DNA of 64,000 nt from the NCBI RefSeq assembly GCF_001598455.1, contig NZ_BCYZ01000004.1, positions 1 to 64,000 on the forward strand, written 5' to 3'. Shown here piece by piece: positions 35,619 through 46,581 of this stretch. Source of the stretch: Sphingomonas pruni NBRC 15498. GTDB taxonomy: Bacteria; Pseudomonadota; Alphaproteobacteria; Sphingomonadales; Sphingomonadaceae. Made by a program: the position numbers and the translations under genes. A model generated the notes under the pieces. That model ran no database searches. It was not told where the DNA came from and saw nothing but the letters and a program-made list of their open reading frames with translations. Positions within the stretch are counted from its first letter, which is position 1. Each line of letters starts with the position of its first letter.

Positions 35619-37637
35619 ATGTCGTTACGCACCGCGCGCTTTGCTCTCATCGCGTCGATCGCCTGGCCGATGGCCGCGCAGGCGCAGAGCCAGTCCGCCG
35701 TCCCGGCAAAGGCGGATGACGATATCGTGGTGCTGGGTACCGGGCTCGATCTGCCGCCCGGCACGCCGGCTTATGGCGCGACGACGATCGGCCGCGACCG
35801 CCTGACCAACGACGCCTCGGGCCGGGTCGAGGACGTGCTGGCCGACGTCGCCGGCTTTCAACAATTCCGCCGCTCGGACAGCCGCTCGGCCAATCCGTCG
35901 GCGCAAGGCGCGACGTTGCGTGCGCTCGGCGGTAATGCGTCTAGCCGGACCTTGGTGCTGCTCGACGGCGTGCCGATCGCCGATCCTTTTTTCGGCTATC
36001 TGCCGTTCAACGCCCTGGTGCCCGATCGCCTCGCGGGTATTCGCGTGACGCGGGGTGGCGGATCGGGACCGTTCGGCGCGGGCGCGGTGGCCGGCACGAT
36101 CGAGCTGGTCAGCGCCGGGCGCCGCGACTTGCCGCTCCTGAGCGCGGAAGCATTGTACGGCAGCCGGGAATCAGAGAGCCTTTCGGCCAGCGTGTCACCG
36201 AGCCTCGGCCATGGCTTCGCGACATTATCGGGCAGGTTCGAGCGCGGCGACGGTTTCTACACCACGCCCGACGACCAACGCGTCGCGGCAAGCGTTCCCG
36301 CGCGGTACCGCGACTGGTCGGCATCCGCACGCGCGGTAGCGCCGGTCGATGCCGAAACCGAATTGCAGTTCCACGGCCTGGTGTTCGGCGACAATCGAAC
36401 GCTGCGTTTCCGCGGAGCCGATTCGAGCTCGGAGGGCGAGGATGCGAGCATCCGATTGGTCCATCGCGGCGGTTGGCAGGTCGACGCCCTCGCTTATGTC
36501 CAGGCGCGCAATTTCTCAAACAAGGTGATCAGCGCGACCGGCTTCAAGTTGACGCTGGACCAGCGTAACACGCCCGCGACCGGCATCGGTGGCAAGATCG
36601 AGTTGCGGCCGCCGGTCGGCCACGACCAGGTCGTCAGGATCGGCGGCGACGTCAGGCTGGCCGATGGCGAACTGTTCGAGGATGCCTATAACAGCGCCGG
36701 CGCGGTAACCGCGCGGCGCAATGCCGGTGGCAATTCGAGCGTCGCGGGAGTGTTCGTCGAGGATGACTGGACGCTCGGCAAATTGGTGCTGACCGGCGGT
36801 GTGCGGCTCGATCGCTGGACCTTGACCCGCGGCTTCTTCCACGAACGCAACGGCGCCGGCGTCGCGACCAGCACCAAGGCATTTCCCGATCGCAGCGGGA
36901 CCGAGTTCACCGGGCGAGCAGGCCTGCTCTTCCGCCCCGTCGACGTGGTCGCTCTGCGCGCCGCCGCCTATACAGGTTTTCGCCTGCCGACGCTCAACGA
37001 ACTCTATCGGCCCTTCACGGTCTTTCCCGTCACCACTCAAGCCAATGCCGGTCTTAAACCGGAACGGCTGCGTGGCGTGGAAGCGGGAATAGACGTCACC
37101 CCGTTACCTGGGCTGACCGTGTCCGGTACCCTGTTCTACAACAAACTGGCCGACGCGATCGCCAACGTGACGATCGGCACCAACCTGCGCCAACGCCGCA
37201 ACGTCGACGCCGTCGAAGCCAAAGGGGTCGAGGCGAATATCGTCTGGCGGCGCGGCGCGATGATGATGTCCGCCTCCTATGCCTATTCGGACAGCAAGGT
37301 CCGCGCGCCGGGCAACGCGTTCGACGGCGTGGCCCCGGCACAAAGCCCGCGCCATGCGGCCAGCGCGACGATCGCCTGGTCGCCAAAGGCCGGACCCATC
37401 CTGTCCGCGACCCTGCGCTATGTCGGCGACCAATATGAGGACGATTTGCAGACCGACAAATTGGCCGCGGCGACCACCGTCGACCTGTTCGGCAAGCTGC
37501 CGATCGCGCACGGTTTCAGCGCGGTCGTCCGCGCCGAGAATATGTTCGATGCCCAAGTCATGACTCGCAACCAGGCGGGATCGATCGACCTCGGCACGCC
37601 CCGAACGCTGTGGGTCGGCGTTCGTTTCGGAGGATAG
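35619..37637 (+). CDS. TonB-dependent receptor of the alcohol locus
   Basis: A 672-residue outer-membrane receptor: signal ([17 protein letters not shown]), plug domain ([50 protein letters not shown]) and a 22-strand barrel ending [12 protein letters not shown] 35619 is used; the ribosome site is weak (AAAGG), so it may depend on coupling to the porin gene 69 bp upstream. The acetate-CoA ligase starts 1 bp after its stop. The substrate is unknown; a metal such as a lanthanide complex, or PQQ, would fit the neighbours. Confidence 0.87.
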   Translation: MSLRTARFALIASIAWPMAAQAQSQSAVPAKADDDIVVLGTGLDLPPGTPAYGATTIGRDRLTNDASGRVEDVLADVAGFQQFRRSDSRSANPSAQGATLRALGGNASSRTLVLLDGVPIADPFFGYLPFNALVPDRLAGIRVTRGGGSGPFGAGAVAGTIELVSAGRRDLPLLSAEALYGSRESESLSASVSPSLGHGFATLSGRFERGDGFYTTPDDQRVAASVPARYRDWSASARAVAPVDAETELQFHGLVFGDNRTLRFRGADSSSEGEDASIRLVHRGGWQVDALAYVQARNFSNKVISATGFKLTLDQRNTPATGIGGKIELRPPVGHDQVVRIGGDVRLADGELFEDAYNSAGAVTARRNAGGNSSVAGVFVEDDWTLGKLVLTGGVRLDRWTLTRGFFHERNGAGVATSTKAFPDRSGTEFTGRAGLLFRPVDVVALRAAAYTGFRLPTLNELYRPFTVFPVTTQANAGLKPERLRGVEAGIDVTPLPGLTVSGTLFYNKLADAIANVTIGTNLRQRRNVDAVEAKGVEANIVWRRGAMMMSASYAYSDSKVRAPGNAFDGVAPAQSPRHAASATIAWSPKAGPILSATLRYVGDQYEDDLQTDKLAAATTVDLFGKLPIAHGFSAVVRAENMFDAQVMTRNQAGSIDLGTPRTLWVGVRFGG

Positions 37638-37638
37638 A

Positions 37639-39588
37639 ATGGATCAGATCGTAGCACTTCCCGGCTGGGCGGGCGAAGCGAAGATGCAGCGCGCCGATTA
37701 CGACGCGCAAGCTGCCCGGGCGCTTGCCCAGCCGCACGCCTACTGGCTCGACCAGGCGCAGCGGCTCGATTGGATCGTCGCGCCGACGGTCGCGGACGAA
37801 AGCAGCTTCGACGAAGCCGATTTCCAGGTCCGATGGTTCGCCGACGGCGTGCTGAATGTCGCCGCCAATTGCCTCGATCGCCATTTGGCCACGCGCGCCG
37901 ACCAGACCGCGATTCTCTGGGAACCCGACGATCCCGCCGAGCCGTCGCGAGCGATCAGCTATGCCGAACTTCACGCGGAGGTCTGCCGCTTCGCCAATGT
38001 GCTCAAGGAGCTTGGTGCACATCGCGGTAGCCGTATCACCATCTATCTGCCGATGATCCCGGAGGCTGCGGTGGCGATGCTGGCTTGCGCGCGGATCGGC
38101 GCGATCCATTCGATCGTGTTCGGCGGCTTTTCGCCCGAGGCCCTGGCTGGCCGCATCGTCGATTGCGATTCGACCATCCTGATCACTGCCGACGAAGGCC
38201 GGCGCGGCGGCAAGAAGGTTCCGCTCAAGGCCAATGCCGACCTGGCGGCGACGCATACCCCCAGCCTCGAGAAGATCGTCGTGGTCCGCGCCACCGGCGG
38301 AAAGGTCGCGATGCAGCCAGGCCGCGACCTTTGGTATGACGAAGCGATCGCCGCGGGGCCGGCTGCGTGCGACCCGGAACCAATGCACGCAGAGGATCCG
38401 TTGTTCATCCTCTACACCTCGGGCTCGACGGGAAAGCCCAAGGGCGTTGTGCACAGTTCGGGCGGGTATCTGCTCTGGGCCAGCCTGACCCACGATCAAT
38501 GTTTCGATTATCGCGACGGCGAGGTGTTCTGGTGCGCCGCCGATGTCGGCTGGGTCACCGGGCACAGCTATATCGTCTATGGCCCGCTGGCGAATGGCGC
38601 GACCACGTTGATGTACGAAGGCGTGCCCAACTGGCCGACCCCAAGCCGGATCTGGGATGTGGTCGACCGCCATAAGGTCGCGACCTTGTTTACCGCGCCC
38701 ACCGTGCTGCGGTCGCTGATGCGTGAGGGCGACGAGCATGTCGCGCGGACCAGCCGTCAGTCGCTGCGCCTGCTCGGCTCGGTCGGCGAGCCGATCAATC
38801 CCGAAGCCTGGCGCTGGTATCATCATGTCGTCGGCGAGGATCGCTGCCCGATCATCGACATGTGGTGGCAGACCGAAACCGGCGCCGGGATGATCGCTCC
38901 CCTGCCCGGCGCTACGCCGCTCAAGCCGGGATCGGCGACCTGGCCTCTCCCAGGAGTCGAGCCGCAGTTGGTCGACGGCGATGGCCACGTGCTCGACGGC
39001 GCAACCGAAGGGGCTTTGGTCATCGCGCGCAGCTGGCCCGGGCAGATGCGCACCGTCTGGGGGGATCACGAGCGGTTCTTCCAGACCTATTTCTCGACCT
39101 TTCCGGGCAAATATTTCACCGGCGACGGCGCGCGCCGCGACGAGGACGGCTATTATTGGATCACCGGCCGCGTCGACGACGTGATCAACGTCAGCGGGCA
39201 CCGCATGGGCACCGCCGAAGTGGAAAGCGCTCTGGTGCTCCATCCGAAGGTCGCGGAGGCGGCGGTGGTCGGCTTCCCGCACGATATCAAGGGTCAGGGC
39301 ATCTACGCTTATGTCACCTTGAATGTCGGCGAGGAGTTCTCGGAAGAGCTTCGACGCGACCTGGTCAAATGGGTGCGGGTGGAGATCGGTCCGATCGCCA
39401 CGCCCGACGCGGTGCAATTCGCGCCGAGCCTGCCCAAGACCCGCTCGGGCAAGATCATGCGCCGCATCCTCCGCAAGATCGCCGAGGGCGACGTGTCGAG
39501 CCTCGGCGACACCTCGACCTTGGCCGATCCGACAGTGGTCGACGACCTGATAGCGAACCGGGTCGGCGCCCAGCCGGTCACCGCTTGA
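37639..39588 (+). CDS. acs: Acetate--CoA ligase (acetyl-CoA synthetase)
   Basis: A 649-residue AMP-forming ligase that converts the acetate produced by alcohol oxidation to acetyl-CoA. Motifs: [15 protein letters not shown] (P-loop), [35 protein letters not shown], and catalytic Lys about 605 in TRSGKIMRR, the residue commonly controlled by acetylation. It follows the TonB gene by 1 bp and overlaps the convergent metallohydrolase gene by about 11 bp. It completes ethanol to acetaldehyde to acetate to acetyl-CoA within this locus. Confidence 0.95.
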   Translation: MDQIVALPGWAGEAKMQRADYDAQAARALAQPHAYWLDQAQRLDWIVAPTVADESSFDEADFQVRWFADGVLNVAANCLDRHLATRADQTAILWEPDDPAEPSRAISYAELHAEVCRFANVLKELGAHRGSRITIYLPMIPEAAVAMLACARIGAIHSIVFGGFSPEALAGRIVDCDSTILITADEGRRGGKKVPLKANADLAATHTPSLEKIVVVRATGGKVAMQPGRDLWYDEAIAAGPAACDPEPMHAEDPLFILYTSGSTGKPKGVVHSSGGYLLWASLTHDQCFDYRDGEVFWCAADVGWVTGHSYIVYGPLANGATTLMYEGVPNWPTPSRIWDVVDRHKVATLFTAPTVLRSLMREGDEHVARTSRQSLRLLGSVGEPINPEAWRWYHHVVGEDRCPIIDMWWQTETGAGMIAPLPGATPLKPGSATWPLPGVEPQLVDGDGHVLDGATEGALVIARSWPGQMRTVWGDHERFFQTYFSTFPGKYFTGDGARRDEDGYYWITGRVDDVINVSGHRMGTAEVESALVLHPKVAEAAVVGFPHDIKGQGIYAYVTLNVGEEFSEELRRDLVKWVRVEIGPIATPDAVQFAPSLPKTRSGKIMRRILRKIAEGDVSSLGDTSTLADPTVVDDLIANRVGAQPVTA

Positions 39589-40531
39589 GGTCGACCCGGG
39601 GAAGCGTCTGCTCCTCGATCCGTGAGAAGAAATGGGCGACCGACCGCTGTAGTTCGTAGCGCGCCGCTTTCAGCACGGCGAAACGCTCGGGGATCGGCAG
39701 ATTCCCGGCCTCGACCGGGTCGAGCCCTTCGGCGACGGCCCGATCGAGCGTTTCGCGGAGCCATGACAGCCAATCGCGCGTCTGATCGATGGCCGCGCTC
39801 GACGTCGGATCGACCGGCCCGTGGCCGGGTATCACTGTGCGATGGCCGATAGTCCCCAAGCGATCGAGCGAGGCCAGCCATCGTCCGATATCGGCGTGCG
39901 GCGTGGACGGTGCGCGATCGTGGAATACCAGGTCCCCCGCGATCAGCATCCCGGTTGTGGTATCCATGATGGCGAGGTCGGCCTCACTGTGTCCGGCGAG
40001 CGGATAGAGATCCAGGCGTCGATCACCGAACGTCTCATGATCTTCGCCGAGTACTTTCCCTGGTGCTGCGAATTCGGTTCCGCGCATCCAATCGCCGAGC
40101 AGACGATACATGCCGTCGGAAAAGCTCGGGCCGAGAGTTTCGAGCGATCTCGCCAAAGCAGGAGTTGCCGCGACGATCGAGCGATCGAATGCGGCCGCGC
40201 CATAGATGTGGTCGGGGTGCAAATGCGTCAGGTACACGCGGATCACGGGCTTGCCGGTCAATGCCTCGGCCACCGTTTTAAGTTGCTGGCCGTAGCGCAG
40301 CGACGGACCGCAATCGACGAGCACTGCCCCTACTTCCGTGCGCAGGATCGAGATATTCGCGATCGCGCCGCCATTAGCCCCATCGATCGGGCCGTCCACG
40401 CCTCGCACTACCCACAGATCCGGCGCAACCAGCTGAGGATCGATCGTGTAGCGCAACGGCGCGGCGCGAAGCGGACTCGCCAGACCGGCCGCGACCATGG
40501 CGAGCGCGGCACGGCGATCGATCATGGTCAT
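39578..40531 (-). CDS. Quinoprotein relay system zinc metallohydrolase
   Basis: A 317-residue metallo-beta-lactamase-fold protein with an N-terminal signal ([22 protein letters not shown]). The zinc motif is HLHPDH (His 103, His 105, Asp 107, His 108), with further ligands in [15 protein letters not shown] and IPGHGP. The family is defined by its link to quinoprotein dehydrogenases and the SoxYZ-like carrier encoded just upstream; biochemical function is unknown. Its ATG overlaps the stop of the SoxYZ-like gene. Confidence 0.87.
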   Translation of the reverse strand: MTMIDRRAALAMVAAGLASPLRAAPLRYTIDPQLVAPDLWVVRGVDGPIDGANGGAIANISILRTEVGAVLVDCGPSLRYGQQLKTVAEALTGKPVIRVYLTHLHPDHIYGAAAFDRSIVAATPALARSLETLGPSFSDGMYRLLGDWMRGTEFAAPGKVLGEDHETFGDRRLDLYPLAGHSEADLAIMDTTTGMLIAGDLVFHDRAPSTPHADIGRWLASLDRLGTIGHRTVIPGHGPVDPTSSAAIDQTRDWLSWLRETLDRAVAEGLDPVEAGNLPIPERFAVLKAARYELQRSVAHFFSRIEEQTLPRVDLKR

Positions 40532-41313
40532 CGCGGCGCGGCAGCGGCGGTCGGCGTCAGGCGCGCGGCATAGTCGATACCGTTGGTATCGCGGCCGGCC
40601 ATGACCACCTCTTCATTCTGCGATGCGTCGACGATCATCGTAAATTCCGGATCCTCCGCGACCGACGCCTCGATCCGCAAATCGCCGAACCGCCGCCCCT
40701 CTCCGCCGGTCAGCGCGACCTCCTCGAGATTGTAAGTCGGGATATTGTCGATCAGTCCGGTATCCATCGGGTGGCGAAACGCCAGGCGGATACGCATACC
40801 GCCCGCGCCCCACCGGGCGACTCCCCGCACCTCGCCCAGATGCTGCGCCCAATCGCCTTTGACGCGACTGATCGGCGGCAACGAGCACCCACCGCCGGCC
40901 GCATCGATCCACCCACCGGAGACCAGCCAGCTACCGTCGGCAAGCTGCACGGCCCCGCGTACCGGCGTACGCTGGTCGAGCTTGATGCGCGTCGAGAAAT
41001 AGGGTTGCGCCGCTTCCAGCGTATAGTCCACCGCCAGCGGGATCGGGTTGAGGTCGGCGAACAGCAGGATCCGCTTCACGCCGGCAATGCCGCGCGCGTC
41101 GATCGCCACCGGAAACTGACGCTGATTTTCGGCAATGTCGGGGAAAATCACCCGAACGCGCGGGTCGAACCGCACCGGCGCGTCGCCGAACAGCGTCTTG
41201 CCGAGACGCTGCCACATCGGGGAGCCGAGCGGGTCGGCCGGCAATGCCGCCTGGGCCGGCGCCGCCGCGAGCGTCACCAACACCGCCGCCAGATAGGACG
41301 CAAACCTGCTCAT
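40528..41313 (-). CDS. Quinoprotein-dehydrogenase-associated SoxYZ-like carrier
   Basis: A 261-residue periplasmic protein with signal peptide (YLAAVLVTLAAAPAQA). The N-terminal half resembles SoxY (PLGSPMWQRLGKTLFGDAPVRFDPRVRVIFPDIAENQ) and the C-terminal half SoxZ (RIRLAFRHPMDTGL). SoxYZ normally carries sulfur on a C-terminal GGCGG cysteine; here no such tail exists, and the only matching group is internal (AGGGCSLPP), so a different cargo or a scaffold role is likely. It pairs with the zinc metallohydrolase downstream, with a 4-bp overlap. Confidence 0.86.
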   Translation of the reverse strand: MSRFASYLAAVLVTLAAAPAQAALPADPLGSPMWQRLGKTLFGDAPVRFDPRVRVIFPDIAENQRQFPVAIDARGIAGVKRILLFADLNPIPLAVDYTLEAAQPYFSTRIKLDQRTPVRGAVQLADGSWLVSGGWIDAAGGGCSLPPISRVKGDWAQHLGEVRGVARWGAGGMRIRLAFRHPMDTGLIDNIPTYNLEEVALTGGEGRRFGDLRIEASVAEDPEFTMIVDASQNEEVVMAGRDTNGIDYAARLTPTAAAAPR

Positions 41314-41362
41314 CTTAGCCTTCTCCCAAAGGCCAAGTTACCGACCCAGCCTACCAGGCTAT

Positions 41363-41380
41363 ATTGAACCTTGGTCCAAG
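41363..41380. promoter_or_regulatory. Candidate alcohol-locus regulator site B
   Basis: ATTGAACCTTGGTCCAAG in the 78-bp divergent gap between the SoxYZ-like and rhodanese-like genes. It overlaps the latter's ribosome site, so it more likely drives the minus-strand operon or represses the plus one. Confidence 0.5.
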
Positions 41381-41391
41381 GAGCGGGTCGG

Positions 41392-41931
41392 ATGAGCTGG
41401 AGCGTGGTCGCTGCGATGGGACTGCTGGGGATGAGCTTGGCGCAGGGCACGGCGCCTCTGTTCGATCCCGTCCAGGGGTATCGCCTGACGCATTATCGCG
41501 GGGTCGTGCCAGCCCCACCCGACGGCGTAGCGCGGATCGACGGCGGGGCGGCACGGACGCTGTGGCGCACGCACCGCGCGATCTTCGTCGATGCGAGCCC
41601 GGCGGCAGGCGTTCGCGAGGCTGCAACGAGACGGTGGACGCTCTATGAGGCGCATCGCACGATCCCCGGCGCGTACTGGTTTCCGGACAGCGGACGCGGT
41701 GTGCTTGCGGACGGAATCGACCGCTGGCTGACACAGGGAGTCCGCCAACTGCAAGCGGGCCATCGCGGGAGGCCCGTAGTCGTGTTCTGCTATGCAGATT
41801 GCTGGATGAGCTGGAACGCCGCGCTGCGGCTACGACGGGCCGGTATCCGCGACGTGCGCTGGTATGCCGAGGGGCTCGATGGCTGGCGTGACATGGACCT
41901 GCCGACCGTTACGGCGATGCCCGAGCGTTAG
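41392..41931 (+). CDS. PQQ-dependent-catabolism-associated rhodanese-like protein
   Basis: A 179-residue secreted protein with a short hydrophobic lead (SVVAAMGLLGMSLAQG). Rhodanese fold: FVDASP, TIPGAYWFPDSG, then VVVFCYADCWMSWNAA with Cys 133 and Cys 137-Trp 138 at the active loop. This C-x3-C-W arrangement is the mark of the PQQ-associated family; two cysteines suggest a redox or persulfide role. ATG 41392 follows AAGGAG. The SoxYZ-like carrier on the other side of the promoter is a plausible sulfur partner. Confidence 0.86.
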   Translation: MSWSVVAAMGLLGMSLAQGTAPLFDPVQGYRLTHYRGVVPAPPDGVARIDGGAARTLWRTHRAIFVDASPAAGVREAATRRWTLYEAHRTIPGAYWFPDSGRGVLADGIDRWLTQGVRQLQAGHRGRPVVVFCYADCWMSWNAALRLRRAGIRDVRWYAEGLDGWRDMDLPTVTAMPER

Positions 41932-41973
41932 CTCGCCCCTGCCGAAACCGTCTCGGCTTCGCGGCATTCAAGC

Positions 41974-44424
41974 CTAGAAACGGACCCGGGCACCGACGCG
42001 GAGCGATCGCGGCGCCCCCGGCGCGCTGAAGGTCGAATATTGCAGCGGTCGCTCGCCGCCGATCACCGGCCCGGCGAACGGTCGGGCAACGAAATTCCCC
42101 TGCGCGTCGAACGCTGTCGCGGCGAGTTGCGCGGCGGTCGCATATCGCTTGTCGAGCAAATTGCTGACCTGGACGAAGAAACGCACTCCCTTGCCCGGCC
42201 TCAATTCCATGCCGGCATTGAGCACCGCATAACCAGCGGTTCGCCCCGGGCCGAGATAATAGACACCGTCGGGTCGATGCGCATTGTTCTCGTTGCCGCG
42301 CGCATAGACACCCGACGAGGCGATCATGTCGAGGTCGAGCGTCAGGAAGCGTGCTACGTCCCATCCGATCGCTGCCTTGAAGAGGTTGCGCGGGACCAGT
42401 GGAATGCGGTCCCCCTTGGCGATGGCGATCGTACCACCGAAGCCTGGCGCGACGCCGTCCGAGCTGCTGTTCGCCGACCCGTCGACCAGTTCAGCGCTGC
42501 GATAGGTGGCATCGAGCAGCGTGTAATGTGCCGACACGCGTACCGGGCCGATCGCGCCGGTCAGGTCGATGTCGATCCCCTGGCGCCGGGTGCGGCCGAA
42601 ATTGCGGAAATAGCCGAACCCCGAAGCCTCGCTGGCGACGAACAGGATATCGTCACGACTAACCGTGCGGAATAGCCCGACCCGCACCGCGAACGGTGCG
42701 ACTGTCAGGCCGATGCCCGTCTCCATCGTCGTCGCGATCACTTGTTTAAGCGGCGGGTCGCCGGCAAGCGCATTCGGCAGCCGGCACGGACTGGCGGGGT
42801 CCGCACACCCCAACTCGACCGCCGAAGGCGCGCGGCTGGTCTGGCCGAGCGCAGCATCGAACGTCACCCCATGCACCGGTGTCCAGCGCACGGCCGCGGA
42901 CGGGTTGACGTGCGCAAATACCTGATCGCTATCCAGGCTACCGGCACCGCCGCCCGGAGAAATGCGATCGCGGTTGCGGATTGCCGTACGGTCGTACCGT
43001 GCCGACAAGTCGACCGTCAGCTTGCCGATGGTCAGCGATTCCAGTCCGTAGGCGCTGAACGTCGTCGTCCGGCCATTGAGATCGACGCGGGCGTCGAAGG
43101 CATTCTCCGAATTCTGCGAGCCGTCGGCGAACGCGCCGGGTCCGGCGACGATCGCCACGCCGCGATCGGGCGTGAGATAGCCGAATTGCGACTGTTGCGC
43201 GAAATCGACCACCGATCGGATATAACCCAGCCCCAATGTCGTTCGGCTGCGCGCGCCCGCCAGGGGTCCCTCCCAGGTTAGTTCCCCGGAAGCGCCCCAT
43301 TCGCGCTGACGATCCTTCGACCGGTTCTCCAAGCCGTTGCATTTCTCATTGGGTTCGCTGTCGAGCAGGATATTTGCGATGCACCGCCATTTCGGGAACG
43401 GCGTGTTCGCCTGCGTTTCCCCAGCCAAGGGAAATCCCGAATAGCCGGCGGCGGCCAACGCCGCGCGCTCGGCCGCGTTGGGTTGATAGACATTCTCGCC
43501 CAGCGCATCGTCGTTGATGTCGCCGTTGAGCGTGTCGGTGTCGATGCGCCGCCAAAACAGCGTACCGGCAACCGACAGCCGATCGGAAAAGCGGTGCTCG
43601 GCCGACAAATTGGCCAACCAGGCCCGGTTGCGGGTCGTGTCAGGCTGACTGTAGATGCTGGCGCGGTCGGCCGCCAGCAACCGCATTTCCTGCAGGCCAT
43701 TGCCGTTGAGATCGGTGTCGGCGTGACTCCCCGACAGTGACACGGACGTGCTGCTGCCGCGCCAGCGCAGCTTGCCAAACGCCTGGAACGCATGCGACGG
43801 CGAGGCGTCGCGCCAGCCCCGTTCCGCGAACCAATTGCCGCTGGCGAAGACGTCGACACCACCACCGATCGATGTACCGGCCTGCGCCTCGATGGTGCGA
43901 CGGTTCCACGATCCCAGGCTCGCCTCAAGCTCGACACCTTTATCGGCCGAACCGTTCTTGGTCGCGATCGCGATCGCCCCACCTAGCGAGTTGCGCCCGA
44001 ACAGGGGGTCCGATCCCGGCACGATGCTTATCCGCGCAATGGCCGATTTGGGGATGAGGTCCCAGCTGACGACGTCGCCGAACGGCTGGTTGAGGCGCAC
44101 GCCATCGAGATAGACCGACAGGCCCTGCGGCGTGCCCAGCAGCGGTGACGCGGTGAACCCGCGATAATTGACGTCGGGCTGCAGCGGATTGTTCTGGACG
44201 TCGTTGATGAATACGCCGCCCGACATCCGGCGAAGATAGTCGGTAAGGTCGAGCGCGTGCGTTCGCTTAATATCGGCGTCTAGCGCGGTTTCAGCCGGGG
44301 GAGTCGGCGCTCTATCGTCGCGATTATTGAGCGGTGTCGCTACGATGACAATATCGGCCGCTTCTCGCTCCGGGACGCTTGGCGGCGGCGTCGCAACGGC
44401 AATCAGAGGGAGGAACAATGCCAT
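41974..44424 (-). CDS. TonB-dependent receptor at the end of the alcohol locus
   Basis: An 816-residue receptor: short signal ([14 protein letters not shown]), plug ([69 protein letters not shown]) and a barrel ending LRVGARVRF. It converges with the rhodanese-like gene. Its promoter carries ATTCTACTTTGGGAAG, the locus motif, so it is probably induced with alcohol oxidation. Receptors of this style, near lanthanide-type PQQ dehydrogenases, include the LutH group for lanthanide-chelator uptake; assignment here is inferred only. Confidence 0.86.
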   Translation of the reverse strand: MALFLPLIAVATPPPSVPEREAADIVIVATPLNNRDDRAPTPPAETALDADIKRTHALDLTDYLRRMSGGVFINDVQNNPLQPDVNYRGFTASPLLGTPQGLSVYLDGVRLNQPFGDVVSWDLIPKSAIARISIVPGSDPLFGRNSLGGAIAIATKNGSADKGVELEASLGSWNRRTIEAQAGTSIGGGVDVFASGNWFAERGWRDASPSHAFQAFGKLRWRGSSTSVSLSGSHADTDLNGNGLQEMRLLAADRASIYSQPDTTRNRAWLANLSAEHRFSDRLSVAGTLFWRRIDTDTLNGDINDDALGENVYQPNAAERAALAAAGYSGFPLAGETQANTPFPKWRCIANILLDSEPNEKCNGLENRSKDRQREWGASGELTWEGPLAGARSRTTLGLGYIRSVVDFAQQSQFGYLTPDRGVAIVAGPGAFADGSQNSENAFDARVDLNGRTTTFSAYGLESLTIGKLTVDLSARYDRTAIRNRDRISPGGGAGSLDSDQVFAHVNPSAAVRWTPVHGVTFDAALGQTSRAPSAVELGCADPASPCRLPNALAGDPPLKQVIATTMETGIGLTVAPFAVRVGLFRTVSRDDILFVASEASGFGYFRNFGRTRRQGIDIDLTGAIGPVRVSAHYTLLDATYRSAELVDGSANSSSDGVAPGFGGTIAIAKGDRIPLVPRNLFKAAIGWDVARFLTLDLDMIASSGVYARGNENNAHRPDGVYYLGPGRTAGYAVLNAGMELRPGKGVRFFVQVSNLLDKRYATAAQLAATAFDAQGNFVARPFAGPVIGGERPLQYSTFSAPGAPRSLRVGARVRF

Positions 44425-45085
44425 TTGGAGATTGTCCGACGGTCAGAAACGGCTGACAATTCTACTTTGGGAAGGGACAGCTTCGGGCGCCTACGGAATC
44501 TGGAAGGGGCTCAGTGGACGCCGAACGAGCGACGACTCCTGGCATCGACGGCCGCTATTGCGCCGAATTTCGCCGATAACATTGTTGCAGCTTTAGGACG
44601 GCCACCCAGTTCTCCTGGGAGCATAGAACGGCAGTCCTCTTCGTTGCGGTTCAGTACCTCGTTTCTGTTTGCTAGCCTCAGACACACGTTGGTAGCTCAA
44701 ATCATGGCCAAAACTGGTCCGGTTGCGGAACGGCAGATTTCGGATTGAGATCCGCGAAAGCGGATGTTCACGGGTTGGGCACTCGAACGGCTCGATCTGG
44801 GCCGTGAACCGAATGACCGCTGTTGGCCTATAAGCGGCGGCAGCCGGCATCACTCCATTTTCACTTCGCGCCGTCCGCTGCCTTGCGTACATGATGTTAC
44901 TTCCGAACATTGGCCGCTCCGGTGCGCCCCAACGGACCACCGGGCTTATCCGGCATAACTCGTTTCGCAAGCGTTGAACTGATGCTTGCCAGCGTTGAAT
45001 GGGCGACGAGTTGCGGAGATAAATGTTTATGATCGCACAACATCCTGCTAGCGAGAGTTGCTCTGGTGGCTGCGAGAAGATGCTC
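44425..45085. other. Intergenic region with diverged repeat segments
   Basis: A 661-bp gene-free region with lower GC. The first 50 bp hold the receptor promoter. At 44800-44840 the minus strand reads AGCGGTCATTCGGTTCACG, similar to 12570-12592. Several short open frames exist on both strands, none with conserved-looking composition. It separates the alcohol locus from the phosphorelay/glycosyltransferase operon. Confidence 0.4.
44459..44476. promoter_or_regulatory. Candidate alcohol-locus regulator site F
   Basis: ATTCTACTTTGGGAAGGG, 35-52 bp upstream of the TonB receptor start on the minus strand; it differs from the consensus ATTGnWCYTWGGK only at position 4. Confidence 0.42.
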
Positions 45086-45463
45086 ATGGCGAACATCCTT
45101 GTCGCAGACGATGACGACCTTCTTGCCGAATTGGTGCGGTTCAAGCTCGAGGCAGCTGGTCACCAGGTCACAAATTTGGCGAACGGAGGCGCCGCGCTGG
45201 AAGCAGCCCGTGGCGGCGGCTTCGATCTCGTTGTGCTCGATGCGATGATGCCGATCCTGTCGGGCGCCGAGGTCCTGCGGTCACTCTCTGCCGAACAGCC
45301 GGAGTTGCCCATCCTAATGCTGACTTCGCGCAAGACTCAAGCTGACATCGTTGCGGCATTGAATGCCGGCGCGCGCGATTACTTGACGAAGCCTTTCATT
45401 CCCGATGAGCTCGTGGCGCGCGTGACCGCTATCCTGAAGAGCGCGCGGGCGGTCGAACAATAA
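45086..45463 (+). CDS. Stand-alone receiver (CheY-like) response regulator
   Basis: A 125-residue receiver with no output domain: acidic pocket Asp 8-10 (VADDDD), phospho-Asp 52 (VVLDAMMP), Thr 80 (LMLTSRK) and Lys 102 (YLTKPF). ATG 45086 is preferred, with GAGAAG upstream; ATG 45080 is the alternative. It leads the operon ending with a hybrid kinase that carries its own receiver and HPt, so it is the natural last acceptor of that phosphorelay. Its output is likely by protein contact, perhaps with the HEAT or glycosyltransferase protein. Confidence 0.88.
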   Translation: MANILVADDDDLLAELVRFKLEAAGHQVTNLANGGAALEAARGGGFDLVVLDAMMPILSGAEVLRSLSAEQPELPILMLTSRKTQADIVAALNAGARDYLTKPFIPDELVARVTAILKSARAVEQ

Positions 45464-45469
45464 GTGCTT

Positions 45470-46579
45470 ATGACCGCACCGGTGATAGTGTGGATTGCGG
45501 CATCCCGGGCTGAGGTGCCTGCCGATCGCGCAACGGCGATCGCGTCGGCGCATGCAGCGATCGCGCGTCAAGACTATGCTGCTGCCATCGCCTTGCTCGA
45601 ATCTGCGCGTGCCGCCCAACCGCAGGACCCGGAAATCCTCCGCCTGCTAGGCAGCGCCTATGCCTATTCCCAGCGATACCCCGAGGCGATCGCCACCCTG
45701 ACTCGTGCCGAGGCGCTTGCGCCAGGGGACCTCGACATCAAGGCGTCGCTGGCGCGTGCGTATCTCTGGTCGGGGGACCATGCGGCCGCTCGCCGTGAAG
45801 TCGCGGCGATCAGGGCAAGCGACCCGGATAATGCCGACGCCCGTCAGATAGACGCGCAGATCGAGAGCGCCGCGGCTGCGCCGCGCCCGGGCAGGCTTGG
45901 GGTTGCCATAGCCGAATCGCCGTCGCGAGTCGATCTGGCTGGTGGCGGCGACCGCACCTGGTCAACCACGACGCTGTCGGTCTTCGGCAAGGTGGCACCG
46001 GGCACGACGCTGTCGCTGCAGGCAGAGCGCGAAGACCGCCAGATCGCGATCGACACGCGGCTGGAAGCGCGTATCGACCAGCGCTTCGGCGGCGGCCTCA
46101 GCGGCCATGTCGCGATCGCCGGAACGCCAAATGCCGATTTTCGCGAGCGGTTCGGGATAGCGGCGGGGATCGAGGCCAGGCTGACCTCACGGCTGACGCT
46201 GCTCGCTGACGTGCGTCATGCCGATTACGGCGACGCCACGGCCACCGCGTTCGAGCCGGGATTCCGCTTCACCCTGCCCCCTGCGGGCACAAGCCTGACC
46301 GCGCGGATGATCAATCTGTGGGACGAAAGCGGCACGCATCGGACCGGCGTGACCGGGCGGCTCGACAAAGAGTTTGCCGGCGGCGTTACGCTCTATGCCG
46401 GCGCTGCGACCTATCCTGACACCGAGGCGGGGGTTACGCGCCAGGTCGACGCCGGCTTTGCCGGCGGCGCCTTTCCATTGTCGACGCGCGTGACACTGCG
46501 CGCCGGTGTAGATTATGAGCGGCGGCGCGCGAGCTACACCCGCAAGGGTGCCTCGCTGGGCCTCCAGTTCAAGTTCTAA
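45470..46579 (+). CDS. TPR-linked YaiO-like outer-membrane beta-barrel protein
   Basis: A 369-residue exported protein. The N-terminal third holds TPR-like repeats (AIARQDYAAAIALLESARAAQPQDPEILRLLGSAYAYSQRYPEAIATLTRAEALAPGDLD), and the rest is a beta-barrel with alternating aromatic strands ending SLGLQFKF, as in YaiO-family proteins. ATG 45470 is 6 bp after the receiver stop; a GTG at 45464 abuts it. It may be the outer-membrane exit for the glycan made by the glycosyltransferase two genes down. In E. coli, yaiO lies near a family 2 glycosyltransferase gene too. Confidence 0.75.
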   Translation: MTAPVIVWIAASRAEVPADRATAIASAHAAIARQDYAAAIALLESARAAQPQDPEILRLLGSAYAYSQRYPEAIATLTRAEALAPGDLDIKASLARAYLWSGDHAAARREVAAIRASDPDNADARQIDAQIESAAAAPRPGRLGVAIAESPSRVDLAGGGDRTWSTTTLSVFGKVAPGTTLSLQAEREDRQIAIDTRLEARIDQRFGGGLSGHVAIAGTPNADFRERFGIAAGIEARLTSRLTLLADVRHADYGDATATAFEPGFRFTLPPAGTSLTARMINLWDESGTHRTGVTGRLDKEFAGGVTLYAGAATYPDTEAGVTRQVDAGFAGGAFPLSTRVTLRAGVDYERRRASYTRKGASLGLQFKF

Positions 46580-46581
46580 CG

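Noticed and set aside
37558..39417. Minus-strand frame of 619 codons opposite acetate-CoA ligase
   Set aside because: Antisense shadow of a strongly conserved gene; no family signature and no start or ribosome site.
44593..45144. Minus-strand 183-codon frame before the receiver gene
   Set aside because: It overlaps the real receiver gene and the gap, has mixed composition and no motif.
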